DNA of 64,000 nt from Sphingomonas hengshuiensis. Lineage in GTDB: Bacteria > Pseudomonadota > Alphaproteobacteria > Sphingomonadales > Sphingomonadaceae. The stretch is taken from NCBI RefSeq assembly GCF_000935025.1, contig NZ_CP010836.1, positions 1,860,001-1,924,000 on the forward strand, in the 5' to 3' direction. The notes under the pieces were generated by a model, which saw only the letters and a program-made list of their open reading frames with translations, searched no databases and was not told the DNA's origin. Both the position numbers and the translations under genes were made by a program. Below, piece by piece: positions 19,901-27,308 of the stretch; position 1 is the first letter of the stretch, and every line of letters starts with the position of its first letter.

Positions 19901-22900
19901 ACCGGGATGGCGGGCGCGCAGGGCACGATCACCAGCAACGCCGACATCGTGCTGGCGTCCGGCAATATCCTGCTCGACGACAGCGTCGCAGTGGCCGGGC
20001 ATACGCTGGTCAACAGCGGCGCCTCGGTCCAGCTCGACCGGACGGTCAATGTCACCGGCGACTACAGCCAGACCGGTGGTACGCTGGGCATGAGCCTGGG
20101 CACGAGCAGCCTCGCGGTCAGCGGGACCGCAAACATCAGCGGCGGGACCATCGCCGTCGACGGCTTCTCGGCGACGGGCAACTATCTCTCCGGCACCAGC
20201 GCGGGCACGCTGGTCCAGGGCGGCACGGGGTCGTCCTATAGCGGCCTCGCGGTGAACGCGAATATCGGCGTTCTGGAGATCACCGGCGGGACTCAGGGCA
20301 CCAACCTGGTCGCCAATGTCTCGAACAACTATGTCGGCGGCACGCTCGCGACGCTCGACAATACGACCAGCCTCGACGCGGGCACCGCCTTCTATATCGC
20401 CGGGACCGGCTCGGTCGGCACGCTGGGGAACACCAGCACCGTCAGCGGCACTTTCGGTGTGGCCAATCAGGGCGCTATCGCTGCGCTCAACAACAGCGGG
20501 ACGTTCAACGTCGGCGGCACCGCGATCTCCAACAATGGCAGCATCGGCCAGCTCAGCAACACCGGCAGCCTGGTCGCGGCGGCATCGGCGGGCGTCTATA
20601 ACGGCGGCACGATCACTGCGCTCAACAACAGCGGCGCGATCGTCAACAGCCAGCTTTCGGCGGGCTCGGGCCAGATTGGCGCGGTCTTAAGCACCGGCAC
20701 GCTCGGCGCGCTCACCAACAGCGGCACCATCGCCGGCGCGGTCGCGCTCTATAACAGCGGCGCGCTGGGGACGATCGTCAACAGCGGCACCTTCGCCGGC
20801 AATATCGTGAACGATGCGGCGCAAGCGCTGGTATTCGTAGGCGGCAGCGCCGGAACCTTCGGCACGCTGACCGGCACTGGCTCGGGCCAGGGCACGATCA
20901 CCAATACCCAGGGCAATGTGGTCTTCGCATCGGGCGGCATGGTGCTGAACGACGCCATCAATGTCGGCTCGGGCACCGTGGTGAACAACGGGGCGACGGT
21001 GCAGCTCACCAGCATCGTCAACATCACCGGCAATTACAGCCAGGCGTCGGGCACGCTCGCGCTCGGGCTCTCGTCGCTCCAGGTCAGCGGCGTGGCGAAC
21101 CTCAGCGGCGGCCGCATCACGACCGACCAGTTCGATACCTCGGCAAATTACATCGTCGGCAACAGCGCCGGGACCTTGGTCTCCGGTGGCGCGGGCTCCA
21201 GCTATTCGGGCGTCAGCATCTCCTCCGGCATCACCGGGCTGGCCGTGACCACCGCGACCGGCACCATCGGCAGCACGGTAAGCCTGCTGCTCTCGGCGCG
21301 GAATGACTATATCGGCGGTTCGCTCGCCAATCTGGTGAACAGCGGCGCGATCACCGCCGTGACCACCGCCGCCTATGTCGCTGCCTCGGGCAGCATCGGG
21401 ACGCTGTCGAACACCGGCGTGCTCGACGGCACCCTCTATGGGCTGAACAACAACGGCACGATCGGCCTGATCGACAATAACGGCGCGATTGCTGGGGTTG
21501 TCGGCGTGTACAACACGGGCGAAATCGGCACGATCCTGAACAGCGGGAGCATGATCGACACGCCTGCGGTACTGGCCGCCGGGCTGAACAATGCGGGCAC
21601 GATCGGCTCGGTCGTCAATCTTGGCACGATCAGCGGCGAATCGCGTGGGCTCTACAATAGCGGTACGATCGCAAGCGTCGCCAACAGCGGCACGATCGCC
21701 GGCGCGCTGGCCGTCTACAATGGCGGCAGCATCGGCAGCTTCACCAATAGCGGGCTGGTGCTGGATACCGCCGCCCCGACCAGCGCGGCGCTCAACAATG
21801 CGGGAACGCTGGACGTCGTGACGAACAGCGGCACGCTCTCGGGCGCGACCTATGGCGTCCTCAACAGCGGCACGATCGGCCAGTTCAGCAACAGCGGGCT
21901 GATCCAGGCGACGATCGCGATCTCTAACCAGTCGACGGGCGCGCTGCCAGTAATCGCCAACACCGGCGTGATCGCGGGCAATATCGAGAACGCCGCGGCA
22001 CAGGCGCTGACCTTCACCGGCGGGAGCGGGTCGAGCGCCGGTACGCTGACCGGGCTCGCGGGCGGACGCGGCACGATCACCAGCGCGGGTGGGGTGGCGT
22101 TCACCTCGGGCAACATGCTGCTCAACGACGATATCGTCGCATCCGCCGTGACGAACAGCGGCGCGGTACTGGGCCTCGCCGAGAGCGCAGCAATCACCGG
22201 CGATTACAGCCAGACCGCAGGATCGCTCTTGCTGGCGACGGGCAAACAGCTCAATGTCAGCGGCGCGGCCAGCCTCACCGGCGGCAGCGTGGCGACCACC
22301 CTGCCCGATGCGGCCAACTATCTGGCGGGGACGTCGGCGGGCACTTTGGTCACCGGCGGAGCTGGCTCCAACTATACCGGGGTCTCGGTCACCACCGGCC
22401 CGATCACTGGCCTTGCCCTCAGCGCAGGCGCGAGCGGCAACAACCTAGTCGTTACGGCGCAGAACAACTATATCGGCGCCGGGCTCGCGAGCCTGACCAA
22501 CAGCGGCAGCCTGGTCGCCGACTACCCGGTGTATGTGGCGGCTAGCGGCAGCCTGGGCGCGCTCAGCAACAGTGGCACGCTCAGCGGTTCGATCGCGGCG
22601 ATCTACAATGCCGGCACGCTGGGTCCGATCACCAATAGCGGCCTGATCGAGGGCAATATCGAGAATATCTCGGCACAGGCGCTGACCTTCACCGGCGGCA
22701 CCGGCTCCACGATCGGCACGCTCACCGGGCTCGCAGGCGGACGCGGCACGATCAGCAACAGCGCGGGCGCTGTCGTGTTCGCCTCGGGCAACATGCTGCT
22801 CAATGACGATGTCGTGGCGAGCGCCGTCACCAACAGCGGCGCGGTGCTGAGCCTCGACAACAGCGCAGCGATCACCGGCGACTTCGCCCAGACCGCTGGC

Positions 22901-25900
22901 TCGCTGGTCCTCGCAACCGGCAAGCAGCTCAACGTCAGCGGCGCGGCGACCCTTTCCGGCGGCACCGTCTCGACCAGCCTGATCAGCGCGGCCAATTACT
23001 TCGCGGGCAGCGCGGCGGGCACGCTGGTCACCGGCGGCGCCGGATCGAGCTACACCGGGGTGTCGGTCGTCACCGCACCGATCACCGGGCTCGCGCTCAC
23101 CTCGGGCGCCAGCGGCAACGACCTCGTCGTGACCGCGAACAACAATTATATCGGTGCGAACCTCGCGAGCCTTGCCAATAGCGGCAGCCTCGCCGTCGAT
23201 TATCCGGTCTATGTCGCCGCCAGCGGCAGCCTCGGCGCACTGGCCAACAGCGGCACGCTCAGTGGTTCGATCGCCGCGATCTACAATGCCGGCACGCTGG
23301 GCCCGATCGCCAACACCGGCGTGATCGCGGGCAATATCGAGAATGTCGCTACACAGGCGCTGACCTTCACCGGCGGCACCGGGTCGACGATCGGCACGCT
23401 GACCGGCTTGGCTGGTGGACGGGGTACGATCACCAACAGCGCGGGCGCTGTCGTGTTCGCTTCGGGCAATCTGCTGCTCAACGACGATGTCGTGGCGAGC
23501 GCCGTCACCAACAGCGGAGCGGTGCTGAGCCTCGACAGCAGCGCAGCGATCACCGGCGACTTCGCCCAGACCGCAGGCTCGCTGGTCCTGGCGACCGGCA
23601 AGCAGCTCAACGTCAGCGGCGCGGCGACCTTCTCCGGCGGCACCGTCTCGACCAGCCTGGTCGGCGCGGCCAATTACTTGGCGGGCAGCACGGCGGGCAC
23701 GCTGGTCACCGGCGGGGCCGGGTCGAGCTACACCGGCGTGTCGGTCGCAACCGCGCCGATCAACGGGCTCGCACTCACTTCGGGCGCCAGCGGCAACAAC
23801 CTCGTCGTGACCGCGAACAACAATTATATCGGTGAAAACCTCGCGAGCCTGGCCAACAGCGGCAGCCTCGCCGTCGATTATCCGGTCTATGTCGCCGCTA
23901 GCGGCAGCCTGGGTGCGCTCAGCAACAGCGGCACGCTCAGCGGGTCGATCGCGGCTATCTACAATGCCGGCACGCTGGGCCCGATCGCCAACACCGGCGT
24001 GATCGCGGGCAATATCGAGAATGTCGCTACACAGGCGCTGACCTTCACCGGCGGCACGGGGTCCACGATCGGCACCCTGACCGGGCTCGGCGGCGCGCGC
24101 GGCACGATCAGCAACAGCGCGGGCGCTGTGGTGTTCGCCTCGGGCAACATGCTGCTCAATGACGATGTGGTGGCATCCGCCGTCACTAACAGCGGCGCAG
24201 TGCTGAGCCTCGACAACAGCGCAGCGATCACCGGCGATTTCGGCCAGACCGCAGGCTCGCTGGTCCTCGCAACCGGCAAGCAGATCAACGTCAGCGGCGC
24301 CGCGACCCTCTCCGGCGGCACCATCTCGACCAGCCTGGTCAGCGCGGCCAATTACCTCGCGGGCAGCGCGGCGGGCACGCTGGTCACCGGCGGCGCCGGA
24401 TCGAGCTATGCCGGGGTGTCGGTCATCACCGCACCCATCACCGGGCTCGCGCTCAGCGCAGGCGCCAGCGGCAACAACCTCGTCCTGACCCCGATCAACA
24501 ATTATATCGGCGCGAGCCTCGCCAGCCTGACCAACAGCGGTAGCGTCGTCGCCGACTATCCGGTCTATATCGCCAGCGCCGGCAGCCTCGGCACGCTCAG
24601 CAACAGCGGCACGCTAAGCGGATCGATTGCGGCGATCTATAATGCCGGCACGCTGGGTCCGATCGCCAATACCGGCGTGATCGCAGGCAATATCGAGAAC
24701 CTGTCGACCGCGGACCTGCGCATCGCGGGCGGGTCCGGCACGGTGTTCGGCACGCTCACCGGCTATGCGTCGGGGAGCCAGGGCACGATCAAGAACCTGC
24801 TGAGCAACATGGTGGTGACCGGCAACCTCCTGCTCAACGATGCGGTCAATGTCGGTACGCATAGCCTGATCAACAATGGCGGCACGCTGCGCATCAACGG
24901 CGTCGTTCCGGTCACCGGCAATTATAGCCAGACCGGGGGAACGCTGCTGGTCGGCGTGACTTCGACCGCGGCCTATGGCCAGTTGCAGGTCAGCGGCACT
25001 GCCAGCCTGACCAATGCGACGGTCAAGCTGGTCGCGCTGGGTACGGGCACCATCGCAGCCGGCGATTCCTATACGGTGGTCAAGGCGACCGGCGGGCTTA
25101 CCTATAGCAACCTCACCGCCTCCGCCGGGGCATTTGGCGGCACCTTCTTCTCCGTCGCCAGCGGCGGTGCCACGGGACTGGTGCTGACCGTCAGCGAATC
25201 GGTCCAGCCGACCAGCTTCACCGCGACGGGCGTAGTGGCAGGGGGTTCCGGCGTCGGGACCGGCGCGGCGCTCGACGCGATCGCGGATCAGGGCGGCACC
25301 GCGGGTACTCCGATCATCACCAACATCCTGATCCCGCTGGCTGCGCTGACTCCGAACGAGCAGGAGCGGGGCATCATCCAGCTCTCGCCCACGCAGTTGA
25401 CGCCGCAGGTGGTCGCGATCGCGGTGTCGCCGGCGGTCAATGCGATCGTCCAGCACCAGGAAGTGCTGGCGGCCAATGCCAGCGGGCGCGAGGAGCGCGG
25501 CCTCGCCGCCGGGTCACAGGGCCAGCGCGGCGCCGTGTGGGGGCAAATGCTCTTCAACACGGCGAAACGCGGCGTCGACACCGGGGCCTCGCCCTATAAG
25601 GCGAGCAGCTATGGCGTAATGGTCGGCGCCGACCTGTTCGCCACGTCCAACCTCGTCGCGGGCGGCGCACTAAGCTGGGTCAACAGCACCGCCGACGGTC
25701 GCGCCGACCTGACGGGCAGCAGGACCCGGCTGGACAGTGTCCAGGCTACCGGATATTTCACCTGGCAGCCGGGCGATCCAGAGACGGCGGGCCTCGCGAT
25801 CGACGGCCAACTCGGCTTCGGCTATAATTTCTATCGCCAGCAGCGCCGGATCGATTTCCTCGGAAAGACGGCGAAGGCCTCGTTCGACGGTCAGCAATAT

Positions 25901-26365
25901 CTGGGCAATCTGCGGGTCAGCTACACCGTCCCGCTCAGCGACACTGCATCGGTCACGCCGTTCGCGGGGGTCCGCGAGGTGCATCTCAAGAACGCGGGTT
26001 ATGCCGAGACCGGCGGCGGGTTGAGCAATCTTCAGGTCCGCTCGCTGAATGTCGACTCTTTCGGGCATGAGGCAGGCATCCAGGCATCGGGCATCTTTGA
26101 CAGCGCTTCGGGCCGGTTCCTGCCGTCGCTGAAGGTCGGTTGGGTGCATAATTACACCAACGGCCCGATCCCGCTGACCGCGGTCCTGGGTGGCGTGGCA
26201 TTCACCAGCACCTCATCGCGGGGCGCACGCGATGGTGCGAGCCTCGGCGCCGGGCTGTCCTTCCTGAAGGACGACCGCCTCCAGATTGGGGTGCAATATG
26301 ATGGCGAGGTGCGTCGCGCCTTCCAGAGCCATTCCGCCACGATCCGGGTGAAGCTGAACTTCTGA
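14000..26365 (+). CDS. Giant type Va autotransporter adhesin, 4121 aa
   Basis: Residues 1-30 form a signal peptide (cleavage after ATPVLA). The passenger, about 31-3800, is an extended array of degenerate beta-helix repeats of the type GTIGTLTNSGRISG, rich in Asn, Ser, Thr and Gly with almost no Cys. Longer units recur with blocks such as GGTLVTGGAGSSY, NNYIGASLASL and TGNYSQSAGTL. Four nearly identical modules of about 226 aa lie at 21976-24684. From about residue 3840 (RGAVWGQMLFNTAKRG) a C-terminal autotransporter barrel of some 280 aa follows, ending in ATIRVKLNF with the terminal Phe typical of BamA substrates. It would be a cell-surface fibre for adhesion or aggregation. The preceding genes for ADP-heptose, a TPR-glycosyltransferase and a TPR-sulfotransferase suggest the Ser/Thr-rich passenger is modified. 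Confidence 0.93.
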   Translation: MARTSYNRAILAGSSLIVIGMGLAATPVLAQDTTIASSITTGTVWSGSSSPGTNFTITPTGTISVTSTTALTITGGPGAALGTLENSGLINDTSGGNMAIFIGATSTDTISLAALNNLAGGTISAVATGIVLNTRGTIGTLTNSGRISGFTAVGNYGSIGSISNTGVIAGTRRGISNFFGGTIGTISNSGTISVGAGASQAAGGVANYAGSILALINTGTIISSSSSGVGNNTLSSSIGQITNSGLISGATGGLWNSGTMSQVTNTGRIIGAQAGVFHSSGTIGTINNSGTISGGSYGISIGTGAFNSLINSGTVRGAIALDFGSGVSVPNITNSGVIAGSIVNRSANVLTINGGTGATFGTLTGSTLTNKGSIISTMANLEFASGNLVLNSNINATGRTVVNDGATLLLNSGINLAGAFNQITGTLVVDPLGGLIATGVATASGGTIQSNFVSTSNYLAGTYTLLGGSSLNIFGLTVDIGTLANLDRSVNATGTALQLLVNNSYVGGTLATGSNAAALTSSDTGLFVATTGSIGTFSNTGTLGGAQFGVNNRGTIGLLSNSGRITNNNFTALWNQGSIGQLVNTGTITNSSWAILNSGTIGTLTNSGVIAGAGNAVQNNAVMTLIDNSGTMSGGSGGNAIAGVFGTVRNSGLFLGNVNGNGGTIGTIIGGSGGTVGTFTGFNGTSQGTLGVDANLTFASGALLLNDTITVKTAAASAVTVSNTGADITLSTIVNVNANFSQSAGSLNLGTAGKLAVTQAASITGGTITTGANGFSTNATYLKGAAGGTLVSGGVGSSYSGVSIVSSGGFTGLAFGSSTSGTNLLLSANNIYVGDTQASINNSDSISGTTWALYVANTGAIGTLINSGTLTGLNDGLSSNGSIGSLSNSGLISGGQKGLGNQNTITNLTNTSTGTILGGTAAGLQNDTSMGTLTNAGLISSGSAGFANYGTLGLLSNSGSINGGPQGIYLDGNSNAGTINNSGTITSGQSAVQVSGTLGSLVNSGYIGNATNALNVAGTLGTLVNANGGTLSGNNVIYVSGSLGGLSNSGVIKGRIDNQTANNLTITGGAAGTIGTLTGTSGIGTINNTLSNVVFASGNLLLNDRIIATGRTVSNTGASLSLTSNISITGNYSQSAGTLSVTPGTSSLIVSGAANLSGGTVAASLSSTGNYLASSYTLVSGGASSSLSGATVSTGTITGLASSSSISGNNLLLAITNDYVGGSLTTLANAASLTSASTGLYVATTGTIGTVSNTGTLGGAQFGVNNRGTIGTFGNSGRITNANFTALWNQGSIGQLVNSGTITNSSWAILNSGTIGTVTNSGVINGAGVAIQNNAVITAVNNSGTLAGQNALAGTFGTVINSGLIRGNINPSGGVIGTIIGGSGGAIGTFTGSTGTTQGTIGATGNLTFAAGALLLNDTIKAVNIAASALTVSNTGADITLATIVNVDGNFTQSAGTLNLGTTGKLVVTQAANFTGGIVAVGGFSATGNYLFGGTAGTLVSGGAGSSYSGATVNAGGITGLAAGAVTSGNDLVMGVSNYYVGGTLSSLNNTGTVSGVSDGVYVAATGSLGTLDNSGTLSGTSTGVTNLGLTTLLSNSGLIQGGDKGVYNAGQIGALINTGTITTATTASGTGLQNSGSIGTLSNSGLISIGIYNNGGTIGLIDNSGTLQGGAQALYITSGASLAGIANSGLIQGSIINDSAQDFTISGGTGAAIGTLTGMSGRGSIVNTASNLVFSSGNLLLNDDIDATGHSVVNSGAVITLPGMTSITGNYSQSAGSLLVDAGVSGLAVSGTATVTGGTIAAALASTGNYLAGDSYTLIQAASGSSYGGVSVTSGVTGLSVTDATATIGGNTNLLLSVANNYVGGTLGTIANTGTLSGTTPVYVASTGNLGLLSNSGTLSGSVAAINGLGTIGTIANSGLIQGPNAIVDAGGIGLVANSGTVMGDVLNTSGTNLTLTGGTGVNGVFTGMAGAQGTITSNADIVLASGNILLDDSVAVAGHTLVNSGASVQLDRTVNVTGDYSQTGGTLGMSLGTSSLAVSGTANISGGTIAVDGFSATGNYLSGTSAGTLVQGGTGSSYSGLAVNANIGVLEITGGTQGTNLVANVSNNYVGGTLATLDNTTSLDAGTAFYIAGTGSVGTLGNTSTVSGTFGVANQGAIAALNNSGTFNVGGTAISNNGSIGQLSNTGSLVAAASAGVYNGGTITALNNSGAIVNSQLSAGSGQIGAVLSTGTLGALTNSGTIAGAVALYNSGALGTIVNSGTFAGNIVNDAAQALVFVGGSAGTFGTLTGTGSGQGTITNTQGNVVFASGGMVLNDAINVGSGTVVNNGATVQLTSIVNITGNYSQASGTLALGLSSLQVSGVANLSGGRITTDQFDTSANYIVGNSAGTLVSGGAGSSYSGVSISSGITGLAVTTATGTIGSTVSLLLSARNDYIGGSLANLVNSGAITAVTTAAYVAASGSIGTLSNTGVLDGTLYGLNNNGTIGLIDNNGAIAGVVGVYNTGEIGTILNSGSMIDTPAVLAAGLNNAGTIGSVVNLGTISGESRGLYNSGTIASVANSGTIAGALAVYNGGSIGSFTNSGLVLDTAAPTSAALNNAGTLDVVTNSGTLSGATYGVLNSGTIGQFSNSGLIQATIAISNQSTGALPVIANTGVIAGNIENAAAQALTFTGGSGSSAGTLTGLAGGRGTITSAGGVAFTSGNMLLNDDIVASAVTNSGAVLGLAESAAITGDYSQTAGSLLLATGKQLNVSGAASLTGGSVATTLPDAANYLAGTSAGTLVTGGAGSNYTGVSVTTGPITGLALSAGASGNNLVVTAQNNYIGAGLASLTNSGSLVADYPVYVAASGSLGALSNSGTLSGSIAAIYNAGTLGPITNSGLIEGNIENISAQALTFTGGTGSTIGTLTGLAGGRGTISNSAGAVVFASGNMLLNDDVVASAVTNSGAVLSLDNSAAITGDFAQTAGSLVLATGKQLNVSGAATLSGGTVSTSLISAANYFAGSAAGTLVTGGAGSSYTGVSVVTAPITGLALTSGASGNDLVVTANNNYIGANLASLANSGSLAVDYPVYVAASGSLGALANSGTLSGSIAAIYNAGTLGPIANTGVIAGNIENVATQALTFTGGTGSTIGTLTGLAGGRGTITNSAGAVVFASGNLLLNDDVVASAVTNSGAVLSLDSSAAITGDFAQTAGSLVLATGKQLNVSGAATFSGGTVSTSLVGAANYLAGSTAGTLVTGGAGSSYTGVSVATAPINGLALTSGASGNNLVVTANNNYIGENLASLANSGSLAVDYPVYVAASGSLGALSNSGTLSGSIAAIYNAGTLGPIANTGVIAGNIENVATQALTFTGGTGSTIGTLTGLGGARGTISNSAGAVVFASGNMLLNDDVVASAVTNSGAVLSLDNSAAITGDFGQTAGSLVLATGKQINVSGAATLSGGTISTSLVSAANYLAGSAAGTLVTGGAGSSYAGVSVITAPITGLALSAGASGNNLVLTPINNYIGASLASLTNSGSVVADYPVYIASAGSLGTLSNSGTLSGSIAAIYNAGTLGPIANTGVIAGNIENLSTADLRIAGGSGTVFGTLTGYASGSQGTIKNLLSNMVVTGNLLLNDAVNVGTHSLINNGGTLRINGVVPVTGNYSQTGGTLLVGVTSTAAYGQLQVSGTASLTNATVKLVALGTGTIAAGDSYTVVKATGGLTYSNLTASAGAFGGTFFSVASGGATGLVLTVSESVQPTSFTATGVVAGGSGVGTGAALDAIADQGGTAGTPIITNILIPLAALTPNEQERGIIQLSPTQLTPQVVAIAVSPAVNAIVQHQEVLAANASGREERGLAAGSQGQRGAVWGQMLFNTAKRGVDTGASPYKASSYGVMVGADLFATSNLVAGGALSWVNSTADGRADLTGSRTRLDSVQATGYFTWQPGDPETAGLAIDGQLGFGYNFYRQQRRIDFLGKTAKASFDGQQYLGNLRVSYTVPLSDTASVTPFAGVREVHLKNAGYAETGGGLSNLQVRSLNVDSFGHEAGIQASGIFDSASGRFLPSLKVGWVHNYTNGPIPLTAVLGGVAFTSTSSRGARDGASLGAGLSFLKDDRLQIGVQYDGEVRRAFQSHSATIRVKLNF
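15510..18480 (+). repeat. Older large duplication within the passenger
   Basis: The segment around 15520-16340 (GTLGGAQFGVNNRGTIG ... TALWNQGSIGQLVNTGTI ... NSSWAILNSG) is repeated with modest changes around 17660-18480. The TALWNQGSIGQL block is offset by exactly 2142 bp (714 codons). This suggests an earlier duplication of a unit of about 714 aa before the recent expansion of the 226-aa modules. Confidence 0.75.
21976..24684 (+). repeat. Four tandem in-frame modules of 675-678 bp in the autotransporter passenger
   Basis: The anchor GGCAATATCGAGAA recurs at 21976, 22651, 23329 and 24007, with a one-base variant at 24685, giving periods of 675, 678, 678 and 678 bp (225-226 aa). Each module runs from GNIEN...QALTFTGGTGS through LLNDDVVASAVTNSGAVLSL, TAGSLVLATGKQLNVSGAA and NNYIGANLASL to YNAGTLGPIANTGVIA. 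Modules 2-4 differ at few positions, so they are recent duplications; the first is more diverged. Confidence 0.9.
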
Positions 26366-26404
26366 CCCCGAAGTGCGCGGAAGATCAGTAACGGTCGTAC
26401 GATA

Positions 26405-26430
26405 CGGCGCCTGACCCCGGTCAGGCGCCG
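26405..26430. terminator. Perfect GC-rich hairpin between convergent autotransporter and iolE
   Basis: CGGCGCCTGACC-CC-GGTCAGGCGCCG is a perfect 12-bp stem with a 2-base loop, 39 bp after the autotransporter stop and overlapping the iolE stop codon. There is no T-tract on either side, so it is a candidate bidirectional or factor-assisted terminator rather than a classical intrinsic one. Confidence 0.6.
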
Positions 26431-27308
26431 CGCCGGCCCGTGATCGCTCGCAGCGCTTTCAATCCCAGCGTGCTGTACGCGCGCGGATCGGCCTTTGCGG
26501 GATCCTGTTCGGCTTCGACCACGATCCACCCATTATAGCCCGCCGTCTCCAACGCGCTGAATAGCGGAGCGAAATCGAGGTCGCCGTCCCCCGGCACGGT
26601 GAACATGCCCGCGATCACCCCGTCAAGAAAACTGCCGCCCGCCGCCGCGGTGGCGGCATGCCGCGCGGCGCGAACGTCCTTGCAGTGGACATGCGCGATC
26701 CTGTGCGGATGGTCGCGCACCACTGCGACGGGATCGATGCCCCCATAGTGCGCATGGCCGGTGTCCAGCGTGATCCCCACGCCCTGCCCCGTTACCGCCA
26801 AAAGCCGCTCCAGGTCGTCGCCATTCTCGACGACCGTGCCGAGGTGATGGTGATAGGCCAGCCGCAGCCCCCGTCGGGCGACATGAGCGGCGACCCGGTC
26901 GAGCTTGCCACCAAAGCTCGCCCAGTCCGACGCCGCCAGCCGCGGCGGCCCGTCGAGCCGGCTCGTCCTGTCGCCATGGACGGCGTTGCTCGTCTCGGCG
27001 AGCACGACCACGCCGGCGCCGGTCCGGGCGAGGAGGTCCAGATGCGGGGCCATCGCCGCAATCTCCGCATCGGCGTCGCGCGTCAGGAGGCTCGCGCCAT
27101 ACCATCCGCCCACCAGTGCGAGCTCGTAACGCGCCAGCAGCGGCGCCAGCACCGCCAGATCGCGGGGAAAGAGATGCCCCAGTTCGACCCCCTCGAACCC
27201 GATCGCCTGCGCATCCGCCAGAATCGTCTCGAGCGTGGTGCCGCCGCCCAGTTCGGGCAGGTCGTCATTCGCCCAGGCGATCGGGCTGACGCCCCAGCGG
27301 AGCGTCAT
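26421..27308 (-). CDS. iolE: Inosose dehydratase
   Basis: A 295-aa TIM-barrel protein of the sugar phosphate isomerase/epimerase family. It starts RWGVSPIAWANDD, and GFEGVELGHLFP, YHHHLGTVVE, ITLDTGHAHYGG and HVHCKDVR give the conserved metal ligands (Glu, Asp, His, Glu) of IolE. It dehydrates scyllo-inosose to 3D-trihydroxycyclohexane-1,2-dione, the substrate of IolD, whose gene overlaps upstream (ATGA at 27305-27308). The stop codon lies inside the hairpin at 26405-26430. It is the last gene of the minus-strand iol operon. Confidence 0.9.
   Translation of the reverse strand: MTLRWGVSPIAWANDDLPELGGGTTLETILADAQAIGFEGVELGHLFPRDLAVLAPLLARYELALVGGWYGASLLTRDADAEIAAMAPHLDLLARTGAGVVVLAETSNAVHGDRTSRLDGPPRLAASDWASFGGKLDRVAAHVARRGLRLAYHHHLGTVVENGDDLERLLAVTGQGVGITLDTGHAHYGGIDPVAVVRDHPHRIAHVHCKDVRAARHAATAAAGGSFLDGVIAGMFTVPGDGDLDFAPLFSALETAGYNGWIVVEAEQDPAKADPRAYSTLGLKALRAITGRRGA

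Noticed and set aside
14834..20002. Long open frame (about 1700 codons) on the minus strand opposite the autotransporter
   Set aside because: It is the antisense shadow of repetitive plus-strand codons; the translation is Ala/Arg/Asp-rich low-complexity with no signal, motif or ribosome site.
14200..25000. Repeated short motifs suggesting a CRISPR array or satellite
   Set aside because: The repeats stay in one reading frame, vary like protein repeats and encode NSGTI-type beta-helix turns; there are no constant spacers.
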